From: Paracoccaceae bacterium
GTDB taxonomy: Bacteria > Pseudomonadota > Alphaproteobacteria > Rhodobacterales > Rhodobacteraceae
NCBI GenBank assembly: GCA_023260935.1
Contig: JALQTL010000150.1
Coordinates: 1-12,184 of the forward strand
DNA: 12,184 nucleotides
Reading direction: 5' to 3'
The translations under genes were made by a program, and so were the position numbers. Shown here one piece after another: positions 5,907 to 12,152 of this stretch; positions within the stretch are counted from its first letter, which is position 1; the number at the start of each line of letters is the position of its first letter. The notes under the pieces are model-generated. The model was not told the origin of the DNA. It saw only the letters and a program-made list of their open reading frames with translations, and did no database searches.

Positions 5907-7811
5907 TTATTTCCGCTTGTTGTCGCCCAGATCCTCGAAATCCGCGTCAACGATGTCTTCATCAACATCGCGCGGCGCATCGGGATCGCTGCCACCTTCT
6001 TCCTGGCTGGCCTTGTAGATGGCCTCACCCAGCTTCATGGCGGCTTCGGTCAGGTTCTGGATGCCCGAGCGGATCTTGCCGGCATCTTCCCCCTTCAGCG
6101 CTTCTTCCAGCGGCTGCATGGCAAGCTCGATCGCTTCAACCGTAGTCGGATCAACCTTGTCGGAATGCTCGCTCAGCGACTTGCGGGTCGAATGCAGCAG
6201 GCTTTCGCCCTGGTTGCGGGTTTCGACCAGATCCTTGCGGGCCTTGTCAGCTTCGGCATTGGCCTCGGCGTCCTTGACCATCTTCTCGATCTCGTCATCC
6301 GACAGACCGCCCGACGCCTGGATCGTGATCTGCTGTTCCTTGTTCGTGCCCTTGTCCTTGGCCTTCACGCTGACGATGCCGTTCGCGTCGATATCAAAGG
6401 TGACCTCGATCTGCGGCATGCCGCGGGGGGCCGGCGGGATGTTTTCAAGGTTGAACTGGCCCAGCAGCTTGTTGTCGGCCGCCATTTCCCGTTCGCCCTG
6501 GAAAACACGGATCGTCACCGCATTCTGGTTGTCTTCGGCGGTCGAGAAGATCTGGCTCTTCTTCGTCGGGATCGTGGTGTTGCGGTCGATCAGGCGGGTG
6601 AAAACACCGCCCAGCGTTTCGATGCCCAGCGACAGCGGGGTCACGTCCAGCAGAACCACGTCCTTCACGTCGCCCTGCAACACGCCAGCCTGAATGGCAG
6701 CGCCCGCGGCCACGACTTCATCGGGGTTCACGCCCTTGTGGGGTTCCTTGCCGAAGAACTTCGTCACTTCCTCGATGACCTTGGGCATACGGGTCATGCC
6801 GCCGACCAGAACCACCTCGTCGATATCGCCCACCGACAGGCCCGCATCCTTCAGCGCGGCCTGGCAGGGCTTCATCGACCGCTTGATCAGGTCATCGACC
6901 AGCGTTTCCAGCTTGGCGCGGGTAAGCTTGACCACAAGGTGCAGCGGCTGGCCCGTGTTCTTGTCCATCGAGATGAACGGCTGGTTGATTTCCGTCTGGC
7001 TGGAGGAAGAAAGCTCGATCTTTGCCTTTTCGGCAGCTTCCTTCAGCCGCTGAAGCGCCATCTTGTCCAGCGTCAGGTCAACGCCATGCTCTTTCTTGAA
7101 CTCGTCCGCCAGGTAGTTGACGATCCGCATGTCAAAGTCTTCACCACCCAGGAACGTATCCCCGTTGGTCGACTTCACTTCGAACAGGCCATCGTCGATT
7201 TCCAGAACCGTGATGTCGAAAGTGCCGCCACCAAGGTCATAGACGGCGATGGTCTTCGATTCCTTCTTGTCCAGACCATAGGCCAGCGCGGCCGCGGTCG
7301 GTTCGTTGATGATCCGCAGAACTTCCAGACCGGCGATCTTGCCGGCATCCTTGGTGGCCTGACGCTGGGCGTCGTTGAAATAGGCGGGGACCGTGATCAC
7401 GGCCTGGGTCACCGGCTCTCCCAGATAGGATTCAGCGGTTTCCTTCATCTTTTGCAGGATGAAGGCGGAAACCTGGCTGGGCGAATACTTTTCACCGCGC
7501 ACTTCAACCCAGGCGTCGCCGTTGCCGCCATCAACGATCTTGTAGGGGACAAGCTTCTTGTCCTTTTCCACCTCGGCATCGCCCATGCGGCGGCCGATCA
7601 GTCGCTTGACGGCAAAAATGGTGTTCGATGCGTTGGTCACGGCCTGGCGCTTGGCGGCCTGACCGACAAGGCGTTCGCTTTCCGTAAAGCCGACAATGGA
7701 CGGCGTGGTGCGCGCACCTTCCGAATTTTCGATCACGCGGGGCTGCGACCCATCCATGATGGCAACGCAGGAGTTGGTCGTTCCAAGGTCGATACCGATG
7801 ACTTTGGCCAT
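5907..7811 (-). CDS. dnaK: Molecular chaperone DnaK (Hsp70)
   Basis: An ATP-driven Hsp70 chaperone for nascent and stress-damaged proteins, working with DnaJ and GrpE. Full length at 634 residues (E. coli 638). The N-terminal nucleotide-binding domain shows the phosphate-1 motif GIDLGTTNSCVAIMDG, the phosphate-2 motif YDLGGGTFDITVLE and the adenosine motif VVLVGGMTRMPKV. The substrate-binding domain begins after the conserved DVTPLSLGIETLGG linker, and the alpha lid ends in DADFEDLGDNKRK, a bacterial DnaK tail. AAAGGG lies eight bases before the ATG. It is the first gene of dnaK-dnaJ; grpE is not in the window. A promoter with heat-shock-like character lies about 110 bases upstream. No CIRCE operator is visible, which suggests RpoH rather than HrcA control at this promoter. 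Confidence 0.99.
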   Translation of the reverse strand: MAKVIGIDLGTTNSCVAIMDGSQPRVIENSEGARTTPSIVGFTESERLVGQAAKRQAVTNASNTIFAVKRLIGRRMGDAEVEKDKKLVPYKIVDGGNGDAWVEVRGEKYSPSQVSAFILQKMKETAESYLGEPVTQAVITVPAYFNDAQRQATKDAGKIAGLEVLRIINEPTAAALAYGLDKKESKTIAVYDLGGGTFDITVLEIDDGLFEVKSTNGDTFLGGEDFDMRIVNYLADEFKKEHGVDLTLDKMALQRLKEAAEKAKIELSSSSQTEINQPFISMDKNTGQPLHLVVKLTRAKLETLVDDLIKRSMKPCQAALKDAGLSVGDIDEVVLVGGMTRMPKVIEEVTKFFGKEPHKGVNPDEVVAAGAAIQAGVLQGDVKDVVLLDVTPLSLGIETLGGVFTRLIDRNTTIPTKKSQIFSTAEDNQNAVTIRVFQGEREMAADNKLLGQFNLENIPPAPRGMPQIEVTFDIDANGIVSVKAKDKGTNKEQQITIQASGGLSDDEIEKMVKDAEANAEADKARKDLVETRNQGESLLHSTRKSLSEHSDKVDPTTVEAIELAMQPLEEALKGEDAGKIRSGIQNLTEAAMKLGEAIYKASQEEGGSDPDAPRDVDEDIVDADFEDLGDNKRK

Positions 7812-7919
7812 GTTTTGATCCCTTTCTACAGGCGATGGTCTTGGCGTGGGCCCACAACGGCACCCGCGCCCATGGAGCGTGCGGGATTCCGGACTGTGCC
7901 TTCACCCCGTTGCGTGCTG

Positions 7920-7948
7920 TATATAGGAGGCGGGGATTTTGCCTGCAA
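7920..7948 (-). promoter_or_regulatory. Putative dnaK promoter (RpoH/sigma-70 type)
   Basis: On the minus strand, TTGCAG (complement of 7943-7948) is followed after 17 bases by TATATA (complement of 7920-7925). The -10 region reads CCTATATA, which resembles alphaproteobacterial heat-shock promoters as well as sigma-70. Transcription would start near 7912 and give a leader of about 100 bases. That leader can form an imperfect hairpin (7843-7870), upstream of and not covering the Shine-Dalgarno. Confidence 0.7.
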
Positions 7949-8021
7949 CCGTGTCGCCCCGTGCGATCAGACGAATTTTCGAACAGTTCCACTTGATGAC
8001 TTGAAGTTTTTGGAGTCTGCC
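7949..8021 (+). other. Divergent regulatory gap upstream of the microprotein
   Basis: This stretch lies between the dnaK promoter and the plus-strand microprotein. It is less GC-rich than the flanking genes from about 7965 on. A small dyad GAACAGTTC (7981-7989) and a repeated TTGA (bases 7994-8003) are visible. No convincing plus-strand -35/-10 pair was found, so the promoter of the microprotein and alkB is unassigned. Confidence 0.4.
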
Positions 8022-8141
8022 ATGCCCTTTTCCCTGACCGTGATCCTGTCTGCACTGCTGCCCTTGCTTGCCGCCCTGGTCCTCTCGGCGCTTCTGATCA
8101 CGATTCTGGTGGTTCTGCTGCCGCGCCGCCCCCCTCGCTGA
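8022..8141 (+). CDS. Small hydrophobic single-span membrane microprotein (39 aa)
   Basis: A 39-codon frame encodes an almost wholly hydrophobic peptide (residues about 4-33, rich in Leu, Val, Ala and Ile) ending in a basic Pro/Arg tail (LLPRRPPR). This is a single transmembrane helix with a positive C-terminal end, which predicts a cytoplasmic C-terminus. Translation is supported by GGAG at 8012-8015, six bases before the ATG, preceded by a T-rich patch. It is divergent from dnaK and lies 37 bases before the AlkB-family gene, so it may be cotranscribed with it. I do not recognise the family. The peptide composition and the well-spaced Shine-Dalgarno argue for a real gene; its short length argues for caution. 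A long spurious frame antisense to dnaK ends in the same frame and could hide it from gene callers. Confidence 0.6.
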   Translation: MPFSLTVILSALLPLLAALVLSALLITILVVLLPRRPPR

Positions 8142-8178
8142 CTGGATCGGGCGGGGCCGGCGCATTAGATTCCGGGCC

Positions 8179-8790
8179 ATGTCAGGGCCTGTCATCATTC
8201 GCGGCGCCACGCTTCACCCGCAACTGCTTTCGGCGGACGAACAGGCTGCGATGGTCGCCGCCCTGCGCGCTGTTGTGGCCGCCGCGCCATTGGTGCAGCC
8301 GGTAACGCCCGGCGGGCGGCAGATGAGCGTGCGGATGACAGCGGCGGGCCGGCTGGGCTGGGTCAGCGACCGGCAGGGGTATCGGTATCAGGACAGGCAC
8401 CCTTCAGGCGCGCCATGGCCCGCAATACCCGATGAGGTGCTGGCCGTCTGGCGCCGTGTGGCCGGCACTCCGCGCGACCCTGATTGCTGTCTGGTCAATT
8501 ACTATGACACCGCCGCAAGGATGGGCCTGCATCAGGACCGCGATGAAGGTGATTTCAGCTTTCCGGTGGTTTCCATATCGCTGGGCGATCAGGCGCTTTT
8601 CCGGCTGGGCGGGCAAAGCCGTGCAGAAGGGACGCAAAGCTTCTGGCTGTCATCGGGCGATGTTCTGGTGCTGGGCGGGGCATCTCGGCTGGCCTGGCAC
8701 GGGATCGACAGGGTGCGGCCGGGGTCTTCAACCTTGCTGCCGCGGGGCGGTCGCATCAACCTGACCCTGCGGGTTGTCGATCTGCCCTAG
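8179..8790 (+). CDS. alkB: AlkB-family Fe(II)/2-oxoglutarate-dependent dioxygenase
   Basis: A 203-residue protein of the AlkB family, which removes alkyl groups from N1-methyladenine and N3-methylcytosine in DNA or RNA by oxidative demethylation. Visible motifs: NYYD (107-110) before the HxD iron site GLHQDRDE (His118, Asp120); SISLGD and FRLGG of the jelly-roll; the distal His174 in LAWHGIDRV; and the 2-oxoglutarate pair in RINLTLR (Arg192, Arg198). All catalytic residues are present and the length fits E. coli AlkB (216). Close similarity to true AlkB rather than distant homologues favours DNA repair. No strong Shine-Dalgarno precedes the ATG; it may be coupled to the microprotein, or leaderless from a -10-like TTAGAT at 8165-8170. 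The stop codon shares the palindrome CTAG with the convergent gene's stop. Confidence 0.93.
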   Translation: MSGPVIIRGATLHPQLLSADEQAAMVAALRAVVAAAPLVQPVTPGGRQMSVRMTAAGRLGWVSDRQGYRYQDRHPSGAPWPAIPDEVLAVWRRVAGTPRDPDCCLVNYYDTAARMGLHQDRDEGDFSFPVVSISLGDQALFRLGGQSRAEGTQSFWLSSGDVLVLGGASRLAWHGIDRVRPGSSTLLPRGGRINLTLRVVDLP

Positions 8791-9395
8791 CGGTGATCCA
8801 GCGTGCAGCAGCCCGACAAAACCTGATTGCCATCGGGCGCGGCCTTGAACATGCGCAGGGAAAAGCCGAACCGGCGGTCGCTCATCCCGTCGGAACAGGC
8901 TTCACGGCTGACCACAAGGGTGCGCTGCAAGGTCGGGCCTTCTTCCAGCGTTACCAGATAGCCTTGCGGCGCCGCCGCCTCGGCCACCACCGCCATCGGC
9001 ACCGCCCCGGTATCGGGAGAGTTGAACTCTGCCCCCTGCGGATAAAGGCCGATCGACCAGAACGGTTCGGTCCCCATGCAGGATAGCGGCCTTGGAACCT
9101 GTGCCTCATCCTCGGCCGGCATCGGGTGAAGGTAGCGCATCGAAACCCAGCCATTGCCTTCGGGCAGGCCCACCATGCCCCATGTGCCATCGGACGTGGT
9201 TTCCAGAACCTCGACATGCAAAGCAAAGGGGGCAATCTGGCCAATCGCCTGCGCCTCGGCGGACGGGGCCGCACGAATGTTCAGCACATCTTCTGCCGCC
9301 ACATCCTTAACCATGAAGGCAGCTGGAAAGGGCTGGGCGAAGGCCGCCCCCGGCAGCATCAGCCACACCACAAGTGCAAGGCCCCGGCGTGTCAT
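8787..9395 (-). CDS. Exported SH3-like domain protein with COG3650-type C-terminal domain
   Basis: A 202-residue protein. Residues 1-20 are a clear signal peptide ending AAFA-Q. Residues about 36-91 form a bacterial SH3 domain (LNIRAAPSAEAQAIGQI ... GWVSMRYLHP), a fold often used for cell-wall or protein contact. Residues about 103-200 carry the CMGTEPFWSI motif typical of COG3650-like envelope proteins of unknown function, with four cysteines (106, 167, 196, 197) that could form disulfides. The start is set by GGGGGG seven bases upstream and by a 4-base ATGA overlap with the permease stop, so translation is probably coupled to the permease. A functional link to polysaccharide export is possible but not shown. 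It converges on alkB, overlapping by four bases. The frame stays open far upstream, but that part is a shadow of the permease. Confidence 0.88.
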   Translation of the reverse strand: MTRRGLALVVWLMLPGAAFAQPFPAAFMVKDVAAEDVLNIRAAPSAEAQAIGQIAPFALHVEVLETTSDGTWGMVGLPEGNGWVSMRYLHPMPAEDEAQVPRPLSCMGTEPFWSIGLYPQGAEFNSPDTGAVPMAVVAEAAAPQGYLVTLEEGPTLQRTLVVSREACSDGMSDRRFGFSLRMFKAAPDGNQVLSGCCTLDHR

Positions 9396-10213
9396 CGTTT
9401 TGCCCCCCAGCTTACCGAAGCGTGTTTGCGGGTATAGAATTCGCCCATCAGGCCGATGACCATGCAAACCACCGTCACGATGATCGGGTATTCGATGGAG
9501 CTGTAGCGCGGATGATAGTTCAGAAAGATGAACCCCCGGCCCTGATCGATGGTGTGGAACAGCGGGTTCCAGTCGAAGTAGGCAAGGATATAGGTTGGCA
9601 TGGCATTGGCCACGAACATCTTGCCCGACGCGATCATGTTGCCGCGCTGATAGACCTGCGAGACAATGCCAAATACCTCGGGCTGCCACGGCGTCGCGGC
9701 CTTCAGCATCATCCCGACCGCCACGCCCGAAAGCCATGACAGCAAGAACATCGCAAAGGTGCCCACCGGATCGAAAATCGTGATTGGCCGGATTGCTGCG
9801 TGGTAGAAATACAGCACCACCGAAGCCGAAAGAACCTGCGTGTAAAGCGATGCCAGTGCCGCGGCGGAAATCGCAATGATCGGGTTCATCGGCGAATGCT
9901 TCATCATCGGCGATGTCGGGCCATCCGCCCCAACCACCGCGCCCACTGCCTTGGTGTGGGTCATGAACATGAAGATGCCCGACATCACATAAAGCAGGAA
10001 ATCGCCGCGGATTGCATTGCGGCGCAGACCCAGCAGTTCGAACATCGTATAGAAGATGGCCACCATGACGACCATCTGCATGATGTTCATCACCAGTCCC
10101 AGCACCGCATTGCCGTGGTTGCGGCGCACCGCCCTGACAGAGGCGTGGAAAATCAGTTCCAGCATCGCAAAAGCGCTGCGGGCCGGCGTCTTCCTGACCT
10201 CGGTGCGAAACAT
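9392..10213 (-). CDS. ABC-2 type polysaccharide export permease (KpsM/Wzm-like)
   Basis: A 273-residue inner-membrane protein from the ATG at 10213. About six hydrophobic segments are visible (roughly 35-59, 72-90, 110-136, 148-171, 177-195 and 241-260), the layout of ABC-2 permeases. The stretch NPLFHTIDQGRGFIF followed by a Tyr-His-Pro is characteristic of KpsM/Wzm capsule and O-antigen exporters. Such permeases pair with a KpsT-like ATPase to move lipid-linked or Kdo-linked polysaccharide to the periplasm; no ATPase gene is in the window. The frame stays open to 10387, but that extension crosses the promoter and the divergent cysQ start, so 10213 is preferred (AGAGG lies ten bases upstream). 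The stop overlaps the start of the SH3 protein gene. The family is secure; the exact transported polymer is unknown. Confidence 0.9.
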   Translation of the reverse strand: MFRTEVRKTPARSAFAMLELIFHASVRAVRRNHGNAVLGLVMNIMQMVVMVAIFYTMFELLGLRRNAIRGDFLLYVMSGIFMFMTHTKAVGAVVGADGPTSPMMKHSPMNPIIAISAAALASLYTQVLSASVVLYFYHAAIRPITIFDPVGTFAMFLLSWLSGVAVGMMLKAATPWQPEVFGIVSQVYQRGNMIASGKMFVANAMPTYILAYFDWNPLFHTIDQGRGFIFLNYHPRYSSIEYPIIVTVVCMVIGLMGEFYTRKHASVSWGAKR

Positions 10214-10290
10214 GTCTGCCCAACCTCTTGCCGGCGGATCAACGTCCTGCCCAGCCTGCCACAGGAAATCTTGCTGTTTCCTTTGCGCAG

Positions 10291-10319
10291 ATGATAAGCC
10301 GGCACAGGCCTTGAGGCAA
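10291..10319 (-). promoter_or_regulatory. Promoter of the permease-SH3 operon
   Basis: On the minus strand TTGCCT (complement of 10314-10319), a 17-base spacer and TATCAT (complement of 10291-10296) make a good sigma-70-type promoter. The start would be near 10284 and the leader about 70 bases. A short dyad GCCT-TG-AGGC (10308-10317) overlaps the -35 box and could be an operator. The divergent cysQ gene starts only 26 bases away, so regulation of the two units may be linked. Confidence 0.65.
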
Positions 10320-10334
10320 CCGTCGTGCCGTATC

Positions 10335-10342
10335 GGGAGGGG
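10335..10342 (+). promoter_or_regulatory. Strong Shine-Dalgarno of cysQ
   Basis: GGGAGGGG ends two bases before the ATG; its GGAGG core leaves four bases. This fixes the cysQ start. No clear plus-strand promoter was found in 10214-10334. Confidence 0.8.
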
Positions 10343-10344
10343 TA

Positions 10345-11139
10345 ATGGACTTTCTTCGTTTGGTGCCAGTGATGCGCCGCCTTGCATTGGAGGCAGGGGA
10401 CCGGATCATGGCGATCTATGATGGCCCGGATTTCGATGTTCGCTCGAAAGAGGATGCAAGCCCCGTCACCGCCGCGGACGAAGCGGCCGATGCCCTGATC
10501 TCGGACGGGCTGCGGGCGGCATTTCCCGATGTAACGCTGATCACCGAAGAGCAATCCGCCAGCCACGGACTTTCGGCCAGCACCTTCCTGATCGTCGATC
10601 CTCTGGATGGCACGAAGGAATTCGTGCAGCGGCGCGGCGATTTCACGGTGAACATCGCCTATGTCGAAAACGGTGTGCCGCTGCGCGGGGTCGTCTATGC
10701 GCCTGCAAAGGGGCGGCTGTTCTATACCTTGCCCGATGGCAGCGCAGTGGAAGAAACCGGCCCCTTCGCAAAGGAAGCCCCGGGCCCGACGCGGCCGATC
10801 CGCGTCAAGACCCCCGACAATGCCGCCCTGATGGTGGTGGCATCGAAATCGCACCGCGACGCGGCGACAGATGCCTATATTGGCAAATACGCCGTGGCCG
10901 ACATGACCAGCGCCGGCTCCAGCCTGAAGTTCTGCCTTGTGGCCACGGGCGAGGCCGATCTTTACCCGCGCCTTGGTCGCACGATGGAATGGGACACCGC
11001 CGCGGGCGATGCCGTTCTGCGCGGCGCGGGCGGCGAGATGATCCGCTTCGACGACCACGCCCCCTTCGCCTATGGCAAGCCCGGCTTTGCCAATCCCTTC
11101 TTCATCGCCTATGCCCCCGGCGTTCTTTTGGTGAAATAA
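10345..11139 (+). CDS. cysQ: 3'(2'),5'-bisphosphate nucleotidase CysQ (inositol monophosphatase fold)
   Basis: A 264-residue cytoplasmic Mg2+-dependent phosphatase that hydrolyses 3'-phosphoadenosine 5'-phosphate (PAP) to AMP, removing the by-product of PAPS use in sulfate assimilation or sulfation. The family's metal-site motifs are intact: TEE (67-69), DPLDGTKEF (85-93; Asp85 and Asp88) and WDTAAGDAVL (216-225; Asp217). The KEF following DPLDGT separates CysQ from true inositol phosphatases. Length is normal (E. coli CysQ 246). It precedes kdsB with a TAATG stop/start overlap, so the two are translationally coupled. Association with capsule-type genes suggests a role near sulfated or Kdo-containing polysaccharide, which is inference. 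Confidence 0.93.
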   Translation: MDFLRLVPVMRRLALEAGDRIMAIYDGPDFDVRSKEDASPVTAADEAADALISDGLRAAFPDVTLITEEQSASHGLSASTFLIVDPLDGTKEFVQRRGDFTVNIAYVENGVPLRGVVYAPAKGRLFYTLPDGSAVEETGPFAKEAPGPTRPIRVKTPDNAALMVVASKSHRDAATDAYIGKYAVADMTSAGSSLKFCLVATGEADLYPRLGRTMEWDTAAGDAVLRGAGGEMIRFDDHAPFAYGKPGFANPFFIAYAPGVLLVK

Positions 11140-11939
11140 TGTCCGTCCTGATCGTCATCCCTGCCCGCTACGCCTCGACCCGCTATCCGGCGAAACCGCT
11201 CGTGCCGCTGACCGGCGCAAGCGGGGTCAGCAAGACCCTGATCCGGCGCAGCTGGGATGCCGCGATGGCGGTCTCCTGCGCAACCAAGGTGGTGGTCGCG
11301 ACCGTTGACGACCGCATCCGCGCCGAGGCCGAAGGCTTTGGCGCCGAAGTCGTGATGACGTCCGAAAGCTGCGCCAACGGCACCGAGCGCTGCGCCGAAG
11401 CCTATGCCAACCTTGGCGAAAGCTTTGAGATTGTCGTCAACCTGCAAGGCGACGCCCCTCTGACGCCCGCCTGGTTCATCGAAGACCTCGTCGAAGGCCT
11501 GCGCCGGAACGACTGGGCCGAGCTTGCCACCCCCGTCCTGCGCTGCGAAGGCGAAATGCTCGCCAGCCTGCGCGAAGACCGCCACCACGGGCGCGTTGGC
11601 GGCACGACCGCTGTCTTTGGCGCGGGTAATCGCGGGCTGTATTTCTCGAAAGAGGTGATACCCTACACCGCCGAAAGCTATCTGGCGCATGAGATGACGC
11701 CCGTCTTCCACCACGTCGGGGTTTACGCCTATCGGCCGGACACGCTGGCCGCCTATCCGTCCTGGCCGGTTGGGCCGCTCGAACGCCTTGAGGGACTAGA
11801 ACAGCTACGCTTCCTTGAAAACGGGCGCGCGGTTCTATGCGCCGAGGTCGAGGCCCGCGGGCGCCAGTTCTGGGAGTTGAACAACCCCTCGGATGTGCCG
11901 CGGATCGAAGCGATGATGGCGGATATGGGGCTGGAGTAA
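11139..11939 (+). CDS. kdsB: 3-deoxy-manno-octulosonate cytidylyltransferase (CMP-Kdo synthetase), divergent capsule-type variant
   Basis: A 266-residue enzyme that activates Kdo with CTP to CMP-Kdo for lipopolysaccharide or capsule linkers. Family motifs: IPARYASTRYPAKPL at the N-terminus (CTP site), GTERCAEA (81-88), NLQGDAP (101-107), GLYFSKEVIP (166-175) and PLERLEGLEQLRFL (213-226), each close to E. coli KdsB. Differences from E. coli: QGDEP is QGDAP, and the C-terminal DTPEDL element appears as NNPSDV (248-253), so an aspartate used for metal binding in this superfamily seems replaced by Asn. The substrate could therefore differ from Kdo. The length slightly exceeds the usual 245-255. 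The start is the ATG sharing one base with the cysQ stop; the frame stays open further left, but only as a shadow of cysQ. A weak GC-rich hairpin follows the gene. Confidence 0.85.
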   Translation: MSVLIVIPARYASTRYPAKPLVPLTGASGVSKTLIRRSWDAAMAVSCATKVVVATVDDRIRAEAEGFGAEVVMTSESCANGTERCAEAYANLGESFEIVVNLQGDAPLTPAWFIEDLVEGLRRNDWAELATPVLRCEGEMLASLREDRHHGRVGGTTAVFGAGNRGLYFSKEVIPYTAESYLAHEMTPVFHHVGVYAYRPDTLAAYPSWPVGPLERLEGLEQLRFLENGRAVLCAEVEARGRQFWELNNPSDVPRIEAMMADMGLE

Positions 11940-11974
11940 TCCGCCCCACTTCAGCCATTTCAACGCCTTACGCG

Positions 11975-11991
11975 CCGCCTTGCGGGGTTTT
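11975..11991 (+). terminator. Weak terminator candidate after kdsB
   Basis: A 4-bp stem CCGC/GCGG with loop CTT, then GG and four T. It lies 36 bases after the kdsB stop. The stem is much shorter than those of the other two terminators here, so it may be inefficient or fortuitous. Confidence 0.3.
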
Positions 11992-12013
11992 CGTCGTTTA
12001 CCAACAACACATT

Positions 12014-12036
12014 CGGCAAAAATCTTCTCATTGCCG
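12014..12036. repeat. Inverted repeat CGGCAA-N11-TTGCCG
   Basis: A perfect 6-bp inverted repeat with 17-base centre-to-centre spacing, immediately followed by a small GGGT-TT-ACCC dyad (12037-12046). It lies 20 bases upstream of a promoter-like pair in the AT-rich gap. It could be a regulator-binding site for the next gene or an RNA hairpin; no T-run follows. Confidence 0.45.
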
Positions 12037-12055
12037 GGGTTTACCCTGTTATCGC

Positions 12056-12085
12056 TTGAGCGGGTGCGGACAAGTATCTTAAAAT
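12056..12085 (+). promoter_or_regulatory. Candidate promoter in the AT-rich right end
   Basis: TTGAGC (12056-12061), 18 bases, then TAAAAT (12080-12085): five of six matches at -10 and four of six at -35. The start would be near 12092. It points into the low-GC sequence running off the window. Confidence 0.5.
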
Positions 12086-12152
12086 GTTAACGATTACGAC
12101 TGTAACAAGTCCTGTGACTCCTAATATTTCACCTTTTGGTAAATTGAAATTT

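Noticed and set aside
7846..7855. Perfect 10-bp palindrome GTGGGCCCAC in the dnaK leader
   Set aside because: GC-rich palindromes of this size arise by chance here. It has no loop for a hairpin of its own and does not reach the Shine-Dalgarno.
5718..8141. 807-codon open frame on the plus strand, antisense to dnaK and the dnaJ start
   Set aside because: Long frames opposite dnaK are a well-known artefact of codon bias, and were once mis-described as a glutamate dehydrogenase family. Only the last 39 codons (8022-8141) have independent support.
8142..8178. Leaderless promoter for alkB using TTAGAT at 8165-8170
   Set aside because: No matching -35 at proper distance; cotranscription with the microprotein gene is equally likely.
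8787..10223. 478-codon minus-strand frame reading from the permease region into the SH3 protein
   Set aside because: Only the last 202 codons, after the ATG at 9395, look like a protein with a signal peptide. The upstream part is the permease gene read in another frame.
10214..10387. 58-codon N-terminal extension of the ABC permease
   Set aside because: It would run through the permease promoter and the divergent cysQ start, and has no permease-like sequence.
10153..11058. 301-codon minus-strand frame opposite cysQ
   Set aside because: Antisense to a gene with every catalytic motif intact, with no domain of its own.
10989..11138. 50-codon N-terminal extension of kdsB
   Set aside because: It lies wholly inside cysQ, is Arg-rich as expected of a shadow frame, and KdsB proteins begin at the IPARYAS region. 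The TAATG overlap gives a natural start.
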